Shown in pieces: positions 21,891 to 30,156 of a DNA stretch of 64,000 nt. The notes below the pieces were generated by a model, which searched no databases, was not told the origin of the DNA, and was given only the letters and a program-made list of their open reading frames with translations. Location of the stretch: NCBI RefSeq assembly GCF_004571025.1, contig NZ_SPQT01000036.1:23286-87285 (forward strand). Direction: 5' to 3'. A program made the position numbers and the translations under genes. The DNA is from Bradyrhizobium niftali. GTDB lineage: Bacteria > Pseudomonadota > Alphaproteobacteria > Rhizobiales > Xanthobacteraceae. Position 1 is the stretch's first letter, and each line of letters begins with the position of its first letter.

Positions 21891-23534
21891 ATGAAACGCA
21901 AGATCGCAGCGATTTTCGCAGCCGATATTGCCGGGTATTCGAGGCTGGTGGCGGAAGACGAGGAGGAGACGCTGCGGCGCCTCGCCTCTTACCGCGAAGT
22001 CATCGACGATTTCATCGCAAAGGCGAACGGCCGCATCTTCAATACCGCCGGCGATGCCGTGCTCGCGGAATTTCCGAGCGCGGTGGACGCGGTGCGCTGC
22101 GCGATCGACATCCAGGAGTCCTTGCGGACCCGCAACATGGCCTATCCGCCGAGCCGGCAGATGTCGTTCCGCATCGGCATCACCATCGGCGACGTGGTCG
22201 AACGCAACGGCGATCTGCTCGGCGACGGCGTCAACATCGCCGCGCGGCTGGAAGGCCTCGCCGAGGTCGGCGGCATCTGCGTCTCCCGTGCCGTGCACGA
22301 GCAGGTCGCCAACAAGCTGTCGGTGCAGTTCGCCGATATCGGCGAACAGGAGGTGAAGAACATCCCGACGCCGGTGCACGCCTACATGGTGGCGATGCGG
22401 CGCGAGGACGGCACCTATTCGAAGCCGCAGCTGAAGAAGCCCGCCTCCAAGCTGGCCGCCGCACCCGTGTGGATGTGGCCGCTTGTGGTCGCAGTCGTCT
22501 CGATCGTCGCCATCGGCGTCACCGGCTTCCTCTACAACACCAAGCTCAAGCAGACGGCGACCGCCGCAGTGACGCCGGCCGCGACACCAAGTGCTGCGCC
22601 GAGCCCGACAGCGACCCAGATCGCAAAGGCGCCGATGACACCGATGGCGCCGAACGCCAGCGCGGCGATGGCTCCAATGCCCGCGCCGTCGCCATCCGCC
22701 TCGCCGATCTCAGGCAAGTTTGCCGCCGACAGTGTGCCCTTCATCAACGAGCGCGTCCGCAACTACCTGGCTGGCGACTATGCCGCCGCCGGCGACTACA
22801 AGGCCTTCGCGCTCAATATCGGCGGCTTCACCGGCTCGGCGTTGAACCAGGCGAACGAGGAGGCCGCGCGCAACGCCGCGCTCGACCAGTGCCAGAAGCG
22901 CGCCGATGCCGCGCAATCGCCGCGGCGCTGCGAGCTCTATGCGGTCGGCAACACCGTGGTCTACATCCACGGCAAGCCGCCGATGCCGCCGCAGCCCTGG
23001 GTGCGGCACGATGCCATGACCGAGCGGCCGTTCGCGCCGAAGGACTTTCCGATGGTGCGCGATCCCCAGAAAGTCCGGCTCGAGAACATGTTCGTGCCGG
23101 CGGCGAAATCCCGCTCGGTCGCGCTCGGCCCGGGCGGACAATATTTCATGGTACTGGGCGCCTCGTCCGCCGACGACGCGGCGCGGCGCTCCCTGGAATC
23201 GTGCGGCGCGATCGCGGGCGTCGCCTGCCTGGTCGTCGCGATCGACGACAATTTCGTCGTGCCGATCCCGACCCTGTTCAGGACCACCGGCTTCTTCAAT
23301 GCCGCTTCCAACGCTTCGATCGTGGCGGACGCGCGTAGCGATGTCGTGCGCAAGCTCGCCGACGCCATGGGCTGGAATGCCATTGCCGTCGGCACCGCGG
23401 GCCGTCCCGGCCTTGGCCTGAAGGCCGCCGACGAGCAGACCGCCGTCAATTCCGCGCTGGCCGATTGCGCCCGGCGCGACAGCGACTGCCACGTGATCGC
23501 GATCGGCCCGTTCACGGTGGGACCGATCAATTAG
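21891..23534 (+). CDS. class III adenylate cyclase with periplasmic DUF4189-like C-terminal region
   Basis: A 547-residue membrane protein. Residues 1-165 form a class III cyclase domain with both metal-binding aspartates (Asp12 in FAADIAG, Asp55 in NTAGDAV) and the transition-state Asn115/Arg119 in DGVNIAARLEG, so it looks catalytically complete. One membrane segment follows at about 194-214, then an Ala/Pro/Thr linker (221-275) and a region of about 270 residues (276-547) with cysteine-bearing repeats resembling DUF4189 (AARNAALDQCQKRADA ... CELYAVG; QTAVNSALADCARRDSDCHVIAIG). The cyclase would be cytoplasmic and the repeat region periplasmic, suggesting a sensor; that topology is inferred. 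It follows atpC by 165 bases and may have its own promoter. Confidence 0.88.
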   Translation: MKRKIAAIFAADIAGYSRLVAEDEEETLRRLASYREVIDDFIAKANGRIFNTAGDAVLAEFPSAVDAVRCAIDIQESLRTRNMAYPPSRQMSFRIGITIGDVVERNGDLLGDGVNIAARLEGLAEVGGICVSRAVHEQVANKLSVQFADIGEQEVKNIPTPVHAYMVAMRREDGTYSKPQLKKPASKLAAAPVWMWPLVVAVVSIVAIGVTGFLYNTKLKQTATAAVTPAATPSAAPSPTATQIAKAPMTPMAPNASAAMAPMPAPSPSASPISGKFAADSVPFINERVRNYLAGDYAAAGDYKAFALNIGGFTGSALNQANEEAARNAALDQCQKRADAAQSPRRCELYAVGNTVVYIHGKPPMPPQPWVRHDAMTERPFAPKDFPMVRDPQKVRLENMFVPAAKSRSVALGPGGQYFMVLGASSADDAARRSLESCGAIAGVACLVVAIDDNFVVPIPTLFRTTGFFNAASNASIVADARSDVVRKLADAMGWNAIAVGTAGRPGLGLKAADEQTAVNSALADCARRDSDCHVIAIGPFTVGPIN

Positions 23535-23578
23535 CGCTGCTTGAGATTAGGCCCGACTAGTGCCGCGACGGCGGTACG

Positions 23579-23604
23579 TTCCCTCCCCCTTGCGGGGGAG
23601 GGAA
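23579..23604. repeat. short palindrome CCCTCCCCC-TTGC-GGGGGAGGG
   Basis: Compact inverted repeat between the convergent adenylate cyclase and RppH genes, related to 15249-15273. It could terminate one or both genes, though no T run is present. Confidence 0.7.
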
Positions 23605-23701
23605 CGAGAGAATGGTGGATCCCTCACACACAAATCTCCGGCGAAAATCCTCGAATGATTCCAACCCCCACTCTACTGTGCATGGGGTTGTTTTCGACGT
23701 T

Positions 23702-24205
23702 TTAGTTGGCGAAGGGCGCGAACTGCTTCGCCACGGCCTGATAGACCTCGCGGCGGAACGGCACCACGAGATCGGCGACGCGGTCGAGGCGCTCCCAGCG
23801 CCACGCGTCGAACTCTGCGGGCTGGTCGTTGCGCGGCGTCAGCGGATCGATCTCGTCATCCTTGCCGGTGAAGCGCAGCGCGAACCACTTTTGGCGCTGG
23901 CCGCGGAACTTCGCCAGCCGATGAGTCTGCGGGCCGTCATAGGGCGGGAACTCATAGGTGAGCCAGTCGGTCTCCCCGAGATAGTCGGCGCTGGTCACGC
24001 TGGTCTCCTCCCAGAGCTCGCGCATCGCGGTGTCGCGCAAATTCTCGCCTTCATCGACGCCGCCCTGCGGCATCTGCCAGTCGAGGCCCGGCAGGATGAT
24101 CTCGGGGCCGTCGCCCTTGAAGCGGTGGCAGATCAGCACGCGGCCATCGGCATTGAACAGCGCGATCCCGACATTGGGACGGTAGGGTTTGTTGTCGTTC
24201 GACAT
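23702..24205 (-). CDS. rppH: Nudix hydrolase, RNA pyrophosphohydrolase type (copy 1)
   Basis: Nudix hydrolase of the RppH type, which removes pyrophosphate from 5' triphosphate RNA ends and starts mRNA decay. 167 residues. The Nudix box (about 48-70) is GGVDEGENLRDTAMRELWEETSV, given here with key residues Gly48, Glu52, Arg62, Glu63 and Glu66/67; the preceding WQMPQGG is the RppH/ApaH-type signature. A second gene of the same type lies immediately upstream on the same strand (24310-24816), so this is a tandem pair of paralogues. Which copy is the main RppH cannot be told; the other copy has the more canonical N-terminus. Confidence 0.9.
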   Translation of the reverse strand: MSNDNKPYRPNVGIALFNADGRVLICHRFKGDGPEIILPGLDWQMPQGGVDEGENLRDTAMRELWEETSVTSADYLGETDWLTYEFPPYDGPQTHRLAKFRGQRQKWFALRFTGKDDEIDPLTPRNDQPAEFDAWRWERLDRVADLVVPFRREVYQAVAKQFAPFAN

Positions 24206-24222
24206 GCGGTCACTTCTCTGAT

Positions 24223-24302
24223 CGTCATTCCGGGACGGTCCGAAAGACCAGCGCCGGAATTCCGAGATCCCGGGTTCGTGCTTCGCACGCCCCGGAGTGA
24301 CG
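24223..24302. repeat. dispersed palindromic repeat, family D
   Basis: Inverted repeat between the two rppH-like genes: opening CGTCATTCCGGGACGG, central GAATTCCGAGATCCCGGG, closing CACGCCCCGGAGTGACGG. Related copies are at 32274-32377 and 39561-39707. Confidence 0.8.
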
Positions 24303-24309
24303 GTGCAAA

Positions 24310-24816
24310 CTATTCCTCCGCCAGCGCGGAAAACTCCTTCACCACGCGCTCATAGACCGGGCGTTTGAACGGGATGATCAACCCGGTCAGATTCTTCATC
24401 GGCTCCCAGCGCCAGCTGACGAATTCGGCCTTGTGGCCGCCACCGCCGGGGTTTTCGACGTTGATCTCGCTGTCCTTGCCGGTGAAGCGCACCGCGTACC
24501 ATTTCTGGCGCTGGCCGCGGTAGCGGCCCTTCCAGGCGCGCCCCGCAACCGTGCGCGGGATGTCGTAGATCAGCCAGTCCGGAACCTCGCCGAGCCGCTC
24601 GACCGAGCGCACGCTGGTCTCCTCATAGAGCTCGCGCTTGGCGGCCTCCCAGGTGTCCTCGCCGGGATCGACGCCGCCCTGCGGCATCTGCCAGACATGG
24701 GCGTCGTCGACATGCTCGATGCCGCCGGCGCGGCGGCCGATGAACACCAGCCCCTTCGTGTTGATCAGCATCACTCCGACGCAGGTCCGGTAGGGCAGAT
24801 CCTCGTAACGCGCCAT
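24310..24816 (-). CDS. rppH: Nudix hydrolase, RNA pyrophosphohydrolase type (copy 2)
   Basis: 168-residue RppH-type Nudix hydrolase. The N-terminus YRTCVGVMLINTKGLVFIGRR matches classic RppH closely, and the Nudix box (about 47-69; GGVDPGEDTWEAAKREL then YEETSV) keeps the catalytic Arg and Glu residues. It is the upstream partner of a tandem pair; about 100 bases and a repeat separate the two. The copies differ at many positions (for example ICHRFKG against FIGRRAG before the box), so the duplication is old. Confidence 0.92.
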   Translation of the reverse strand: MARYEDLPYRTCVGVMLINTKGLVFIGRRAGGIEHVDDAHVWQMPQGGVDPGEDTWEAAKRELYEETSVRSVERLGEVPDWLIYDIPRTVAGRAWKGRYRGQRQKWYAVRFTGKDSEINVENPGGGGHKAEFVSWRWEPMKNLTGLIIPFKRPVYERVVKEFSALAEE

Positions 24817-24892
24817 TCCGCCAGACCTCTTGCGTGCTCTCGGTAGGGCTTGACCTGCCCCGCCTGGAGCTGTGCCGTACCAATTCGTTGAT

Positions 24893-26116
24893 TTAGCTCG
24901 ATTTTGATTTCAGCATCGCGGTTGTCAATGGCACCAATAGGATACCCCGGTCGCCCAATGTCCTGGTCCAGGCGCTGATGCGCTCGATCGAGACGGGGAG
25001 GGCGGAGGCGGTGCCGATGGCCGCGCCGCGCTCGCGCGCCGCCGATTCGAGCTTGTTCAGCGCACGGTCGATCTCGGCCGGGGTCGGCACCACGTCGATC
25101 GCGATGTCGCCCTTGCCGAACGGCATCGCCTGGCTCGCTGCGGCCTGCGGCGCGATGCTGCGGGGCGAGGAGCCGTCGTCGAAGAAGCCGAGGCCGCGCT
25201 TGGCCGCTTCGCGGATGATCGGCTGCATCGCCGCGTCCGTCGCCACGAAGCGGGCGCCCATGAAATTGGTGATGCCGGCATAGCCCTGCATCCGGCTCAG
25301 GTGCCAGTACAGGCGGTCCATGTTCTGGTCGGCGCTGAGCGAGGTCAGCAGCGTCTGCGGGCCCGGATCGTTGTCCGGGAAGTCGTAGGGCTCCATCGGG
25401 ATCTGGAGGAAGATCTCGTGGCGCTGCGTGCGGGCCCGCTCGGCGAGCTTGCCGGGATCGGAACCATAAGGCGTGAAGGCCAGCGTCACCGCGGCCGGCA
25501 GCTTCATGATCGCGTCGGTGGTCTTGGCGGCACCGACGCCAAGCCCGCCGATCACGATCGCGACCACCGGCATCTTGGCGGCCTTGGCGCGGTCGGCGTC
25601 GGCCGCGTAGACGTTGAACGGCTTCAATCCCTCGGTGGCCACCGGGATCATGCCGTAGCGCGATTTCTCCAGCAGCTTGGGGTCGACCCCCGCCATGACG
25701 GGCGGCGGTGCGGAGGCCGCCTCGCCCTTGTCGGTGGCCTCGCCGGCGCCGATCACCACGTCGTGGCGCGCACCGGTGGAGCCGTCGATCATTGTGACGG
25801 TCTTCTGCTCGCCGGGGGCGGCCTGCTTCGGCGCTTCCCTGGTCTCGTGCTTGCCCTCTTGCTTGCTGTCCTGGCCGTGGCCGGAGGCGGCCGGCTTCTC
25901 GTCCGTGGCTTTGGGCTCGCGGATCGCGATCCGGGTCATCGGCTCGCCGCCGAGCGGATCCTTGTTGAAGATGGCGAAGCCGGCAAAGGTGACCAGCAAA
26001 AGGCCGAGCAGCGCGGCGAGCGCCTGCATGGCCGTGAACGGCAGCCGCAGCCGCCGTTTCCGGCGCGGCTTGTCCTGTCCGAGCGGGGCGCTCAGATCAT
26101 CGGCCGTTTCAGTCAT
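24893..26116 (-). CDS. divergent polysaccharide deacetylase family protein (YibQ/DUF610-like)
   Basis: A 407-residue membrane-anchored periplasmic protein. The N-terminus is basic (DKPRRKRRLRLP), followed by one membrane segment (about 31-50), a charged low-complexity stretch (60-130), and a C-terminal domain beginning VVAIVIGGLGVGAAKT with FTPYGSDPGKLAERART, LQIPMEPYDFPDNDPGP and a terminal segment, typical of the divergent polysaccharide deacetylases. Its enzymatic activity is uncertain. The ATG at 26116 is chosen because the 30 codons upstream add only unconserved residues before the basic anchor. This family often sits beside envC and ctpA, as here, pointing to the cell envelope. Confidence 0.88.
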   Translation of the reverse strand: MTETADDLSAPLGQDKPRRKRRLRLPFTAMQALAALLGLLLVTFAGFAIFNKDPLGGEPMTRIAIREPKATDEKPAASGHGQDSKQEGKHETREAPKQAAPGEQKTVTMIDGSTGARHDVVIGAGEATDKGEAASAPPPVMAGVDPKLLEKSRYGMIPVATEGLKPFNVYAADADRAKAAKMPVVAIVIGGLGVGAAKTTDAIMKLPAAVTLAFTPYGSDPGKLAERARTQRHEIFLQIPMEPYDFPDNDPGPQTLLTSLSADQNMDRLYWHLSRMQGYAGITNFMGARFVATDAAMQPIIREAAKRGLGFFDDGSSPRSIAPQAAASQAMPFGKGDIAIDVVPTPAEIDRALNKLESAARERGAAIGTASALPVSIERISAWTRTLGDRGILLVPLTTAMLKSKSS

Positions 26117-26208
26117 GCGCGATCCCGAATCACTCACCAATGACGATACCACGCCGAGGTCAAGCGACGGCAGGCCGGGATAGGCCGGGGATGCCAGGCG
26201 TTCCAAGC

Positions 26209-26234
26209 AAAAAGGGCGGCTCGAGGAGCCGCCC
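26209..26234 (-). terminator. intrinsic terminator of ctpA
   Basis: A 9-bp stem (26214-26222 and 26226-26234, GGGCGGCTC / GAGCCGCCC) followed on the minus strand by five T (26209-26213). It sits 42 bases after the ctpA stop and would end the envC-ctpA transcript. Confidence 0.9.
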
Positions 26235-26275
26235 TTTGCGTTGGATCGCGCGGTACGCCGACTTGGTTCGCCGAC

Positions 26276-27631
26276 CTAATTCGCGGCCTTGGGCTTGTCG
26301 GTCGCGGCCTTGTCGGCACCCGGTGTGGGCGCTGCGGAGGCGCTGTTCTTGATCCCGTGGAGCAGGTCGTCGGCGAGCTTGAGTGCCTTGTCGTCCTTGG
26401 CGTCCGGCGGGACGTAGGACTGCGAGCCGGTCTTCTCGTCGCCGTCGTTCTTGAGATGGCCGCGCAGCGAAGCCTCGCCCTTGGTGTCGGTGCGCGACTT
26501 CAGCTCATCCGGCACGTCCTGCAGTACTTCGATGTCGGGGACGATGCCCTTGGCCTGGATCGACTTGCCCGACGGCGTGTAGTAGCGCGCCGTGGTCAGC
26601 CGCAGCGCGCCGTTGCCCGAGCCGAGCGGGATGATGGTCTGCACCGAGCCCTTGCCGAACGAGCGCGTGCCGACGATGGTCGCGCGCTTGTGGTCCTGCA
26701 GCGCGCCGGCGACGATTTCGGACGCCGAGGCGGAGCCGCCATTGACCAGCACGATGACCGGCTTGCCCTTGGTGAGGTCGCCGGCATGCGCGGTACGGCG
26801 CTGGGTTTCCTCGGCGTTGCGACCGCGGGTCGACACGATCTCGCCCTTCTCCAGGAACGAGTCGGAGACGGTAACCGCTTCCTCGAGCAGGCCGCCCGGG
26901 TTGTTGCGGAGGTCGATGATGTAGCCCTTCAGCTTGTCGCCGATCTGATTCGAGAGGTTGGCGACCTCGCGCTTCAGGCCTTCGGTGGTCTGCTCGTTGA
27001 AGGTGGTGATGCGGATATAGCCGATGTCGTCGGCCTCGATGCGGGCGCGCACCGAGCGGACGCGGATGTTGTCGCGCACCAAGGTGACGTCGAGCGGATT
27101 GTCCTGGCCCTTGCGGATGATCTTGAGCTTGATCTTGGTGTTGACCGGACCGCGCATCTTCTCGACCGCCTGGTTCAGGGTCAGGCCCTGCACCGCTTCG
27201 TCGTCGAGATTGGTGATGATGTCGTTGGCCATGATGCCGGCGCGCGAGGCCGGCGTGTCGTCGATCGGCGAGACAACCTTGATCAGGCCGTCTTCCATCG
27301 TGACCTCGATGCCGAGGCCGCCGAACTCACCGCGGGTCTGCACCTGCATGTCGCGGAAGCTCTTGGCGTCCATGTAGCTCGAATGCGGATCGAGGCCGGT
27401 GAGCATGCCGCTGATGGCGGATTCGATCAGCTTGGTGTCGTCGGGCTTCTCGACATAGTCGGAGCGCACGCGCTCGAAGACGTCGCCGAACAGATTGAGC
27501 TGGCGATAGGTGTCCGCGGTGGCGGCTCGCGCGCTGGAGCCCATGAAGACCGCGCGCGGCTGGGTCACGAACAGCGTCAGCGCCGCACCGGTGGCGGCGC
27601 TGAGGAGGATAACTGAAGTCTTGCGCATCAT
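26276..27631 (-). CDS. ctpA: carboxyl-terminal processing protease (S41)
   Basis: Periplasmic serine protease of family S41, 451 residues. A signal or anchor segment covers about 5-25; a PDZ domain is at about 95-175 (GGLGIEVTMEDG, SPIDDTPASRAGI); the protease core follows with the Ser-Lys dyad, probable Ser302 in GGSASASEI and Lys327 in FGKGSVQT. The C-terminal tail (about 400-451) is polar and Ala/Lys-rich. The start overlaps the upstream EnvC-like gene by four bases (ATGA), so the two are translationally coupled, fitting joint action on peptidoglycan. Confidence 0.95.
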   Translation of the reverse strand: MMRKTSVILLSAATGAALTLFVTQPRAVFMGSSARAATADTYRQLNLFGDVFERVRSDYVEKPDDTKLIESAISGMLTGLDPHSSYMDAKSFRDMQVQTRGEFGGLGIEVTMEDGLIKVVSPIDDTPASRAGIMANDIITNLDDEAVQGLTLNQAVEKMRGPVNTKIKLKIIRKGQDNPLDVTLVRDNIRVRSVRARIEADDIGYIRITTFNEQTTEGLKREVANLSNQIGDKLKGYIIDLRNNPGGLLEEAVTVSDSFLEKGEIVSTRGRNAEETQRRTAHAGDLTKGKPVIVLVNGGSASASEIVAGALQDHKRATIVGTRSFGKGSVQTIIPLGSGNGALRLTTARYYTPSGKSIQAKGIVPDIEVLQDVPDELKSRTDTKGEASLRGHLKNDGDEKTGSQSYVPPDAKDDKALKLADDLLHGIKNSASAAPTPGADKAATDKPKAAN

Positions 27632-28980
27632 CCGCGAACCTTCTCGCCTTCATTTGCGGCCCACCATGGGCCTGGATCGATTGGAGTCCCGTCTTTGCGG
27701 AACTCGACATACAGCACAGGTTGACTCGCGTTCGTGGCGAGAATGGAGGCGACTTGAGATGTCGACCCCATGGTCGCGACCGGCTCCCCCGTGAGCACAA
27801 ACTGTCCGATGTTGACCGAAATGCGCTCCATCCCGGCGATCAGGACATGATACCCGCCCCCGGCGTTGAGGATCAAGAGTTGTCCATAGCTGCGGAACGG
27901 GCCGGCATAGACCACCCAGCCGTCACACGGCGTCGTGACCTGGGAGCCGGGCTTGGTCGCGAGCGAAATGCCCTTCTGGACCCCGCCGACCCCATCGGAA
28001 CCGCCAAAATCCCGGATCTTGTTACCGTTAACCGGAAGAGGCAGCAGGCCCTTGGCGGACGCGAAGGCGATTGCGGGGGTGGTCCGGGAGCGGTCCTTGA
28101 AAGCGGCCGGGCCGGACTTGGCGCTGGCGGCCGCCTTTGCCTCGGCCTGCCTGGCGGCCTCAGCCGCCTTCTCGGCCGCCTTGGCGGCACTTTGCAGGTC
28201 CTGCTCCATTTTGGTGATCAGCCCCTGGAGATCGCCGACCTGCCTTGAAAGCATGATGGCGCGCGAGTTCTCGGCATCCAGGTCCTTTTCGCGCGCGGCC
28301 TGCTGGCGCTGCCGCTCGTCGACCAGGGCGGCGAGCCGGCTCTGGTCGTTGCGGACCCTGTCGCGGTCGGAGGCGAGCTGATCGCGTTCGGTGGCGATGT
28401 TCTTGCGCAGCGCCACGAGCTCGCCGAGCTCGCTCGCGATCTTTTCGGCGCGGCCGCGCAATTCCGGCACGACGGCGCCGAGCAGCATTGCCGTGCGCAG
28501 CGATTGCAGCGCATCTTCGGGCCGCACCAGCAGCGCCGGCGGCGTGCGCCGGCCGGCGCGCTGCAAGGCCGCCAGCACCTCGACGATGTCGGCGCGGCGC
28601 GAATCAAGTGACGTGCGCATCTGCTGCTCACGGCCGTTCAGCGTCTTCAGCCGCGCTTCGGCTTCGTCGATCTTGGTCTCGACCGAGCGCACATTGGCGG
28701 CGGTGTCGATCAGCTGCTGGTTCAGTTGGGTGCGGTCCTGGCCGAGCGAGGTGATCTCGGCCTTGAGCTTGGCCTGCGCCTCTTCCGCGCTCTTCTGCCT
28801 GGCGCGCGCGGCCTCCAGCTCCTGCTCGCGCTGCTTGATCGCATCGGGCGAGACGGCTGCGGTCTGCGGTGCCGGCGGCGTCTGAGCTTGCGCGAGGCTT
28901 GCGTCCAAGACACTTGCGTCCAAGACACTTGCGCCCGTGAGGCCAGCGATCAGCAGCAGGTTGAGAACAGGCGCTCGCAT
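27628..28980 (-). CDS. EnvC-like murein hydrolase activator with degenerate M23 domain
   Basis: A 450-residue exported protein: signal peptide (about 1-30), a long coiled coil (about 45-265), and a C-terminal LytM/M23 domain (about 320-445). The metal ligands of active M23 peptidases are missing: the HxGID motif reads QKGIS, the YAHL motif reads LIAGM, and HLHFE-like sequence reads LYVEFR. This matches non-catalytic activators such as E. coli EnvC, which switch on cell-wall amidases. The ATG at 28980 is used; a TTG four codons upstream is possible. The signal peptide contains an in-frame 15-bp tandem duplication (28901-28930). It overlaps ctpA by four bases. Confidence 0.9.
   Translation of the reverse strand: MRAPVLNLLLIAGLTGASVLDASVLDASLAQAQTPPAPQTAAVSPDAIKQREQELEAARARQKSAEEAQAKLKAEITSLGQDRTQLNQQLIDTAANVRSVETKIDEAEARLKTLNGREQQMRTSLDSRRADIVEVLAALQRAGRRTPPALLVRPEDALQSLRTAMLLGAVVPELRGRAEKIASELGELVALRKNIATERDQLASDRDRVRNDQSRLAALVDERQRQQAAREKDLDAENSRAIMLSRQVGDLQGLITKMEQDLQSAAKAAEKAAEAARQAEAKAAASAKSGPAAFKDRSRTTPAIAFASAKGLLPLPVNGNKIRDFGGSDGVGGVQKGISLATKPGSQVTTPCDGWVVYAGPFRSYGQLLILNAGGGYHVLIAGMERISVNIGQFVLTGEPVATMGSTSQVASILATNASQPVLYVEFRKDGTPIDPGPWWAANEGEKVRG
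28901..28930. repeat. two tandem 15-bp units inside the EnvC-like gene
   Basis: The unit GCGTCCAAGACACTT occurs twice in direct succession, adding VLDAS VLDAS to the end of the signal-peptide region. The copies are identical, so it is a recent in-frame slippage event. Confidence 0.9.
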
Positions 28981-29013
28981 CGCTCTAGGCAAAGGTGCTC
29001 GTTGTGGCGCGGA

Positions 29014-29496
29014 TCACGCGCGGTGATAGGGGTGGCCGGCCAGGATGGTGGCGGCCCGATAAAGCTGTTCCAGAAGCATGACGCGGACCATTTGGTGCGG
29101 CCAGGTCGCAGAGCCGAACGCGATCGCGAGCTTGGCCTTACGGCGCAATTCGGGCGAAAGTCCGTCCGCCCCTCCGATCACGAAGATAGTATGACCGGCA
29201 CCCTCGTCGCGCCAGCGCCCGAGATGCCGTGCGAATACGGTTGAATCGAGATTCTGGCCGCGTTCGTCCAGCGCCACCAGGATCGACTTGTCCGGGATGT
29301 GCGCGGAGATCGCCGCAGCCTCTTCGGCCATCCGCGTCGCGGTGTCGCGCGCGCGGCTCTCGGGGATTTCATGGATCGACAGCTCGCGGAATCCGAGCTT
29401 GCGGCCGGCCTCGTCGAACCGCTCGAAATAGCGGTCGGCAAGCTCCCGTTCGGGGCCCTGCTTCAGCCGGCCCACCGCAATGACAGCAACACGCAT
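29014..29496 (-). CDS. rlmH: 23S rRNA pseudouridine-1915 N3-methyltransferase
   Basis: SPOUT-class methyltransferase acting on Psi1915 of 23S rRNA, 160 residues as usual. The N-terminus MRVAVIAVGRLKQGPER, the central LVALDERGQNLDS, and the cofactor-knot motif FVIGGADGLSPE ... KLAIAFGSATWPHQMVRVMLLEQLYRA identify it (quoted here in parts). It lies 34 bases downstream of the EnvC-like start and 95 bases after rsfS, on the same strand, in the nadD-rsfS-rlmH order common across bacteria. Confidence 0.95.
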   Translation of the reverse strand: MRVAVIAVGRLKQGPERELADRYFERFDEAGRKLGFRELSIHEIPESRARDTATRMAEEAAAISAHIPDKSILVALDERGQNLDSTVFARHLGRWRDEGAGHTIFVIGGADGLSPELRRKAKLAIAFGSATWPHQMVRVMLLEQLYRAATILAGHPYHRA

Positions 29497-29591
29497 GATA
29501 TCTTCAGGGTCGCGTTTTCAAGACCGCGCGCAATATGCGCGCGCACGACGCTAGCATGCGCGTCAGCCGATTCGAAATCGGCTCAGTGAGC

Positions 29592-30014
29592 CTAGATCGC
29601 CTTCGCCGCCCCTGGGCCCTGCGTGTACAATCTCTCGAGATTGTAGAACTCGCGGACCTCGGGTCTGAACACGTGCACGATCACATCGCCGGAATCGATC
29701 AGCACCCAGTCGCAATTGGGCAAGCCCTCGACGTGGATGCTCTTGATGCCGTTTTCCTTGAGGCTTTTCGTGACGTTTTCCGCGATCGCGCCGACGTGCC
29801 GGTTGGCCCGGCCCGTGGTGACGATCATGTAGTCGGAATACGCCGATTTGCCGCGAAGGTCGATGGTGACCGTCTCTTCCGCCTTCATATCCTCGAGGCG
29901 GGAGAGGATCAGGCTCAGCGTCTTGTCGGCGTCGGGTTGCGCCTTCAAGGCCGCAGCTTTGGTCGATGTTTTACGCGTAGGCTTAGCAACCTTGGGTAAA
30001 ACAGACTTGGACAA
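29592..30014 (-). CDS. rsfS: ribosome silencing factor
   Basis: RsfS/Iojap protein, which binds ribosomal protein L14 and blocks subunit joining in starvation. 140 residues; the conserved core runs from about residue 30 (LILSRLEDMKAEE) through DLRGKSAYSDYMIVTTGRANRH, GLPNCDWVLIDSGDVIVHVF, to EVREFYNLERLY (parts quoted). The first 30 residues are basic and variable. It is between nadD and rlmH on the minus strand. Confidence 0.94.
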   Translation of the reverse strand: MSKSVLPKVAKPTRKTSTKAAALKAQPDADKTLSLILSRLEDMKAEETVTIDLRGKSAYSDYMIVTTGRANRHVGAIAENVTKSLKENGIKSIHVEGLPNCDWVLIDSGDVIVHVFRPEVREFYNLERLYTQGPGAAKAI

Positions 30015-30156
30015 TACAGATGTGGCCAGGGACCATTCCTTTCACTGTATCGCGAGAGCCGAATCCGGCCCTCACTGGTTACACTACATCATGTGGGGTT
30101 AAGGGTTTCAATATGCCAGAGAGCCCCAAGCCCACACTCCATCCACACACTCCGTC

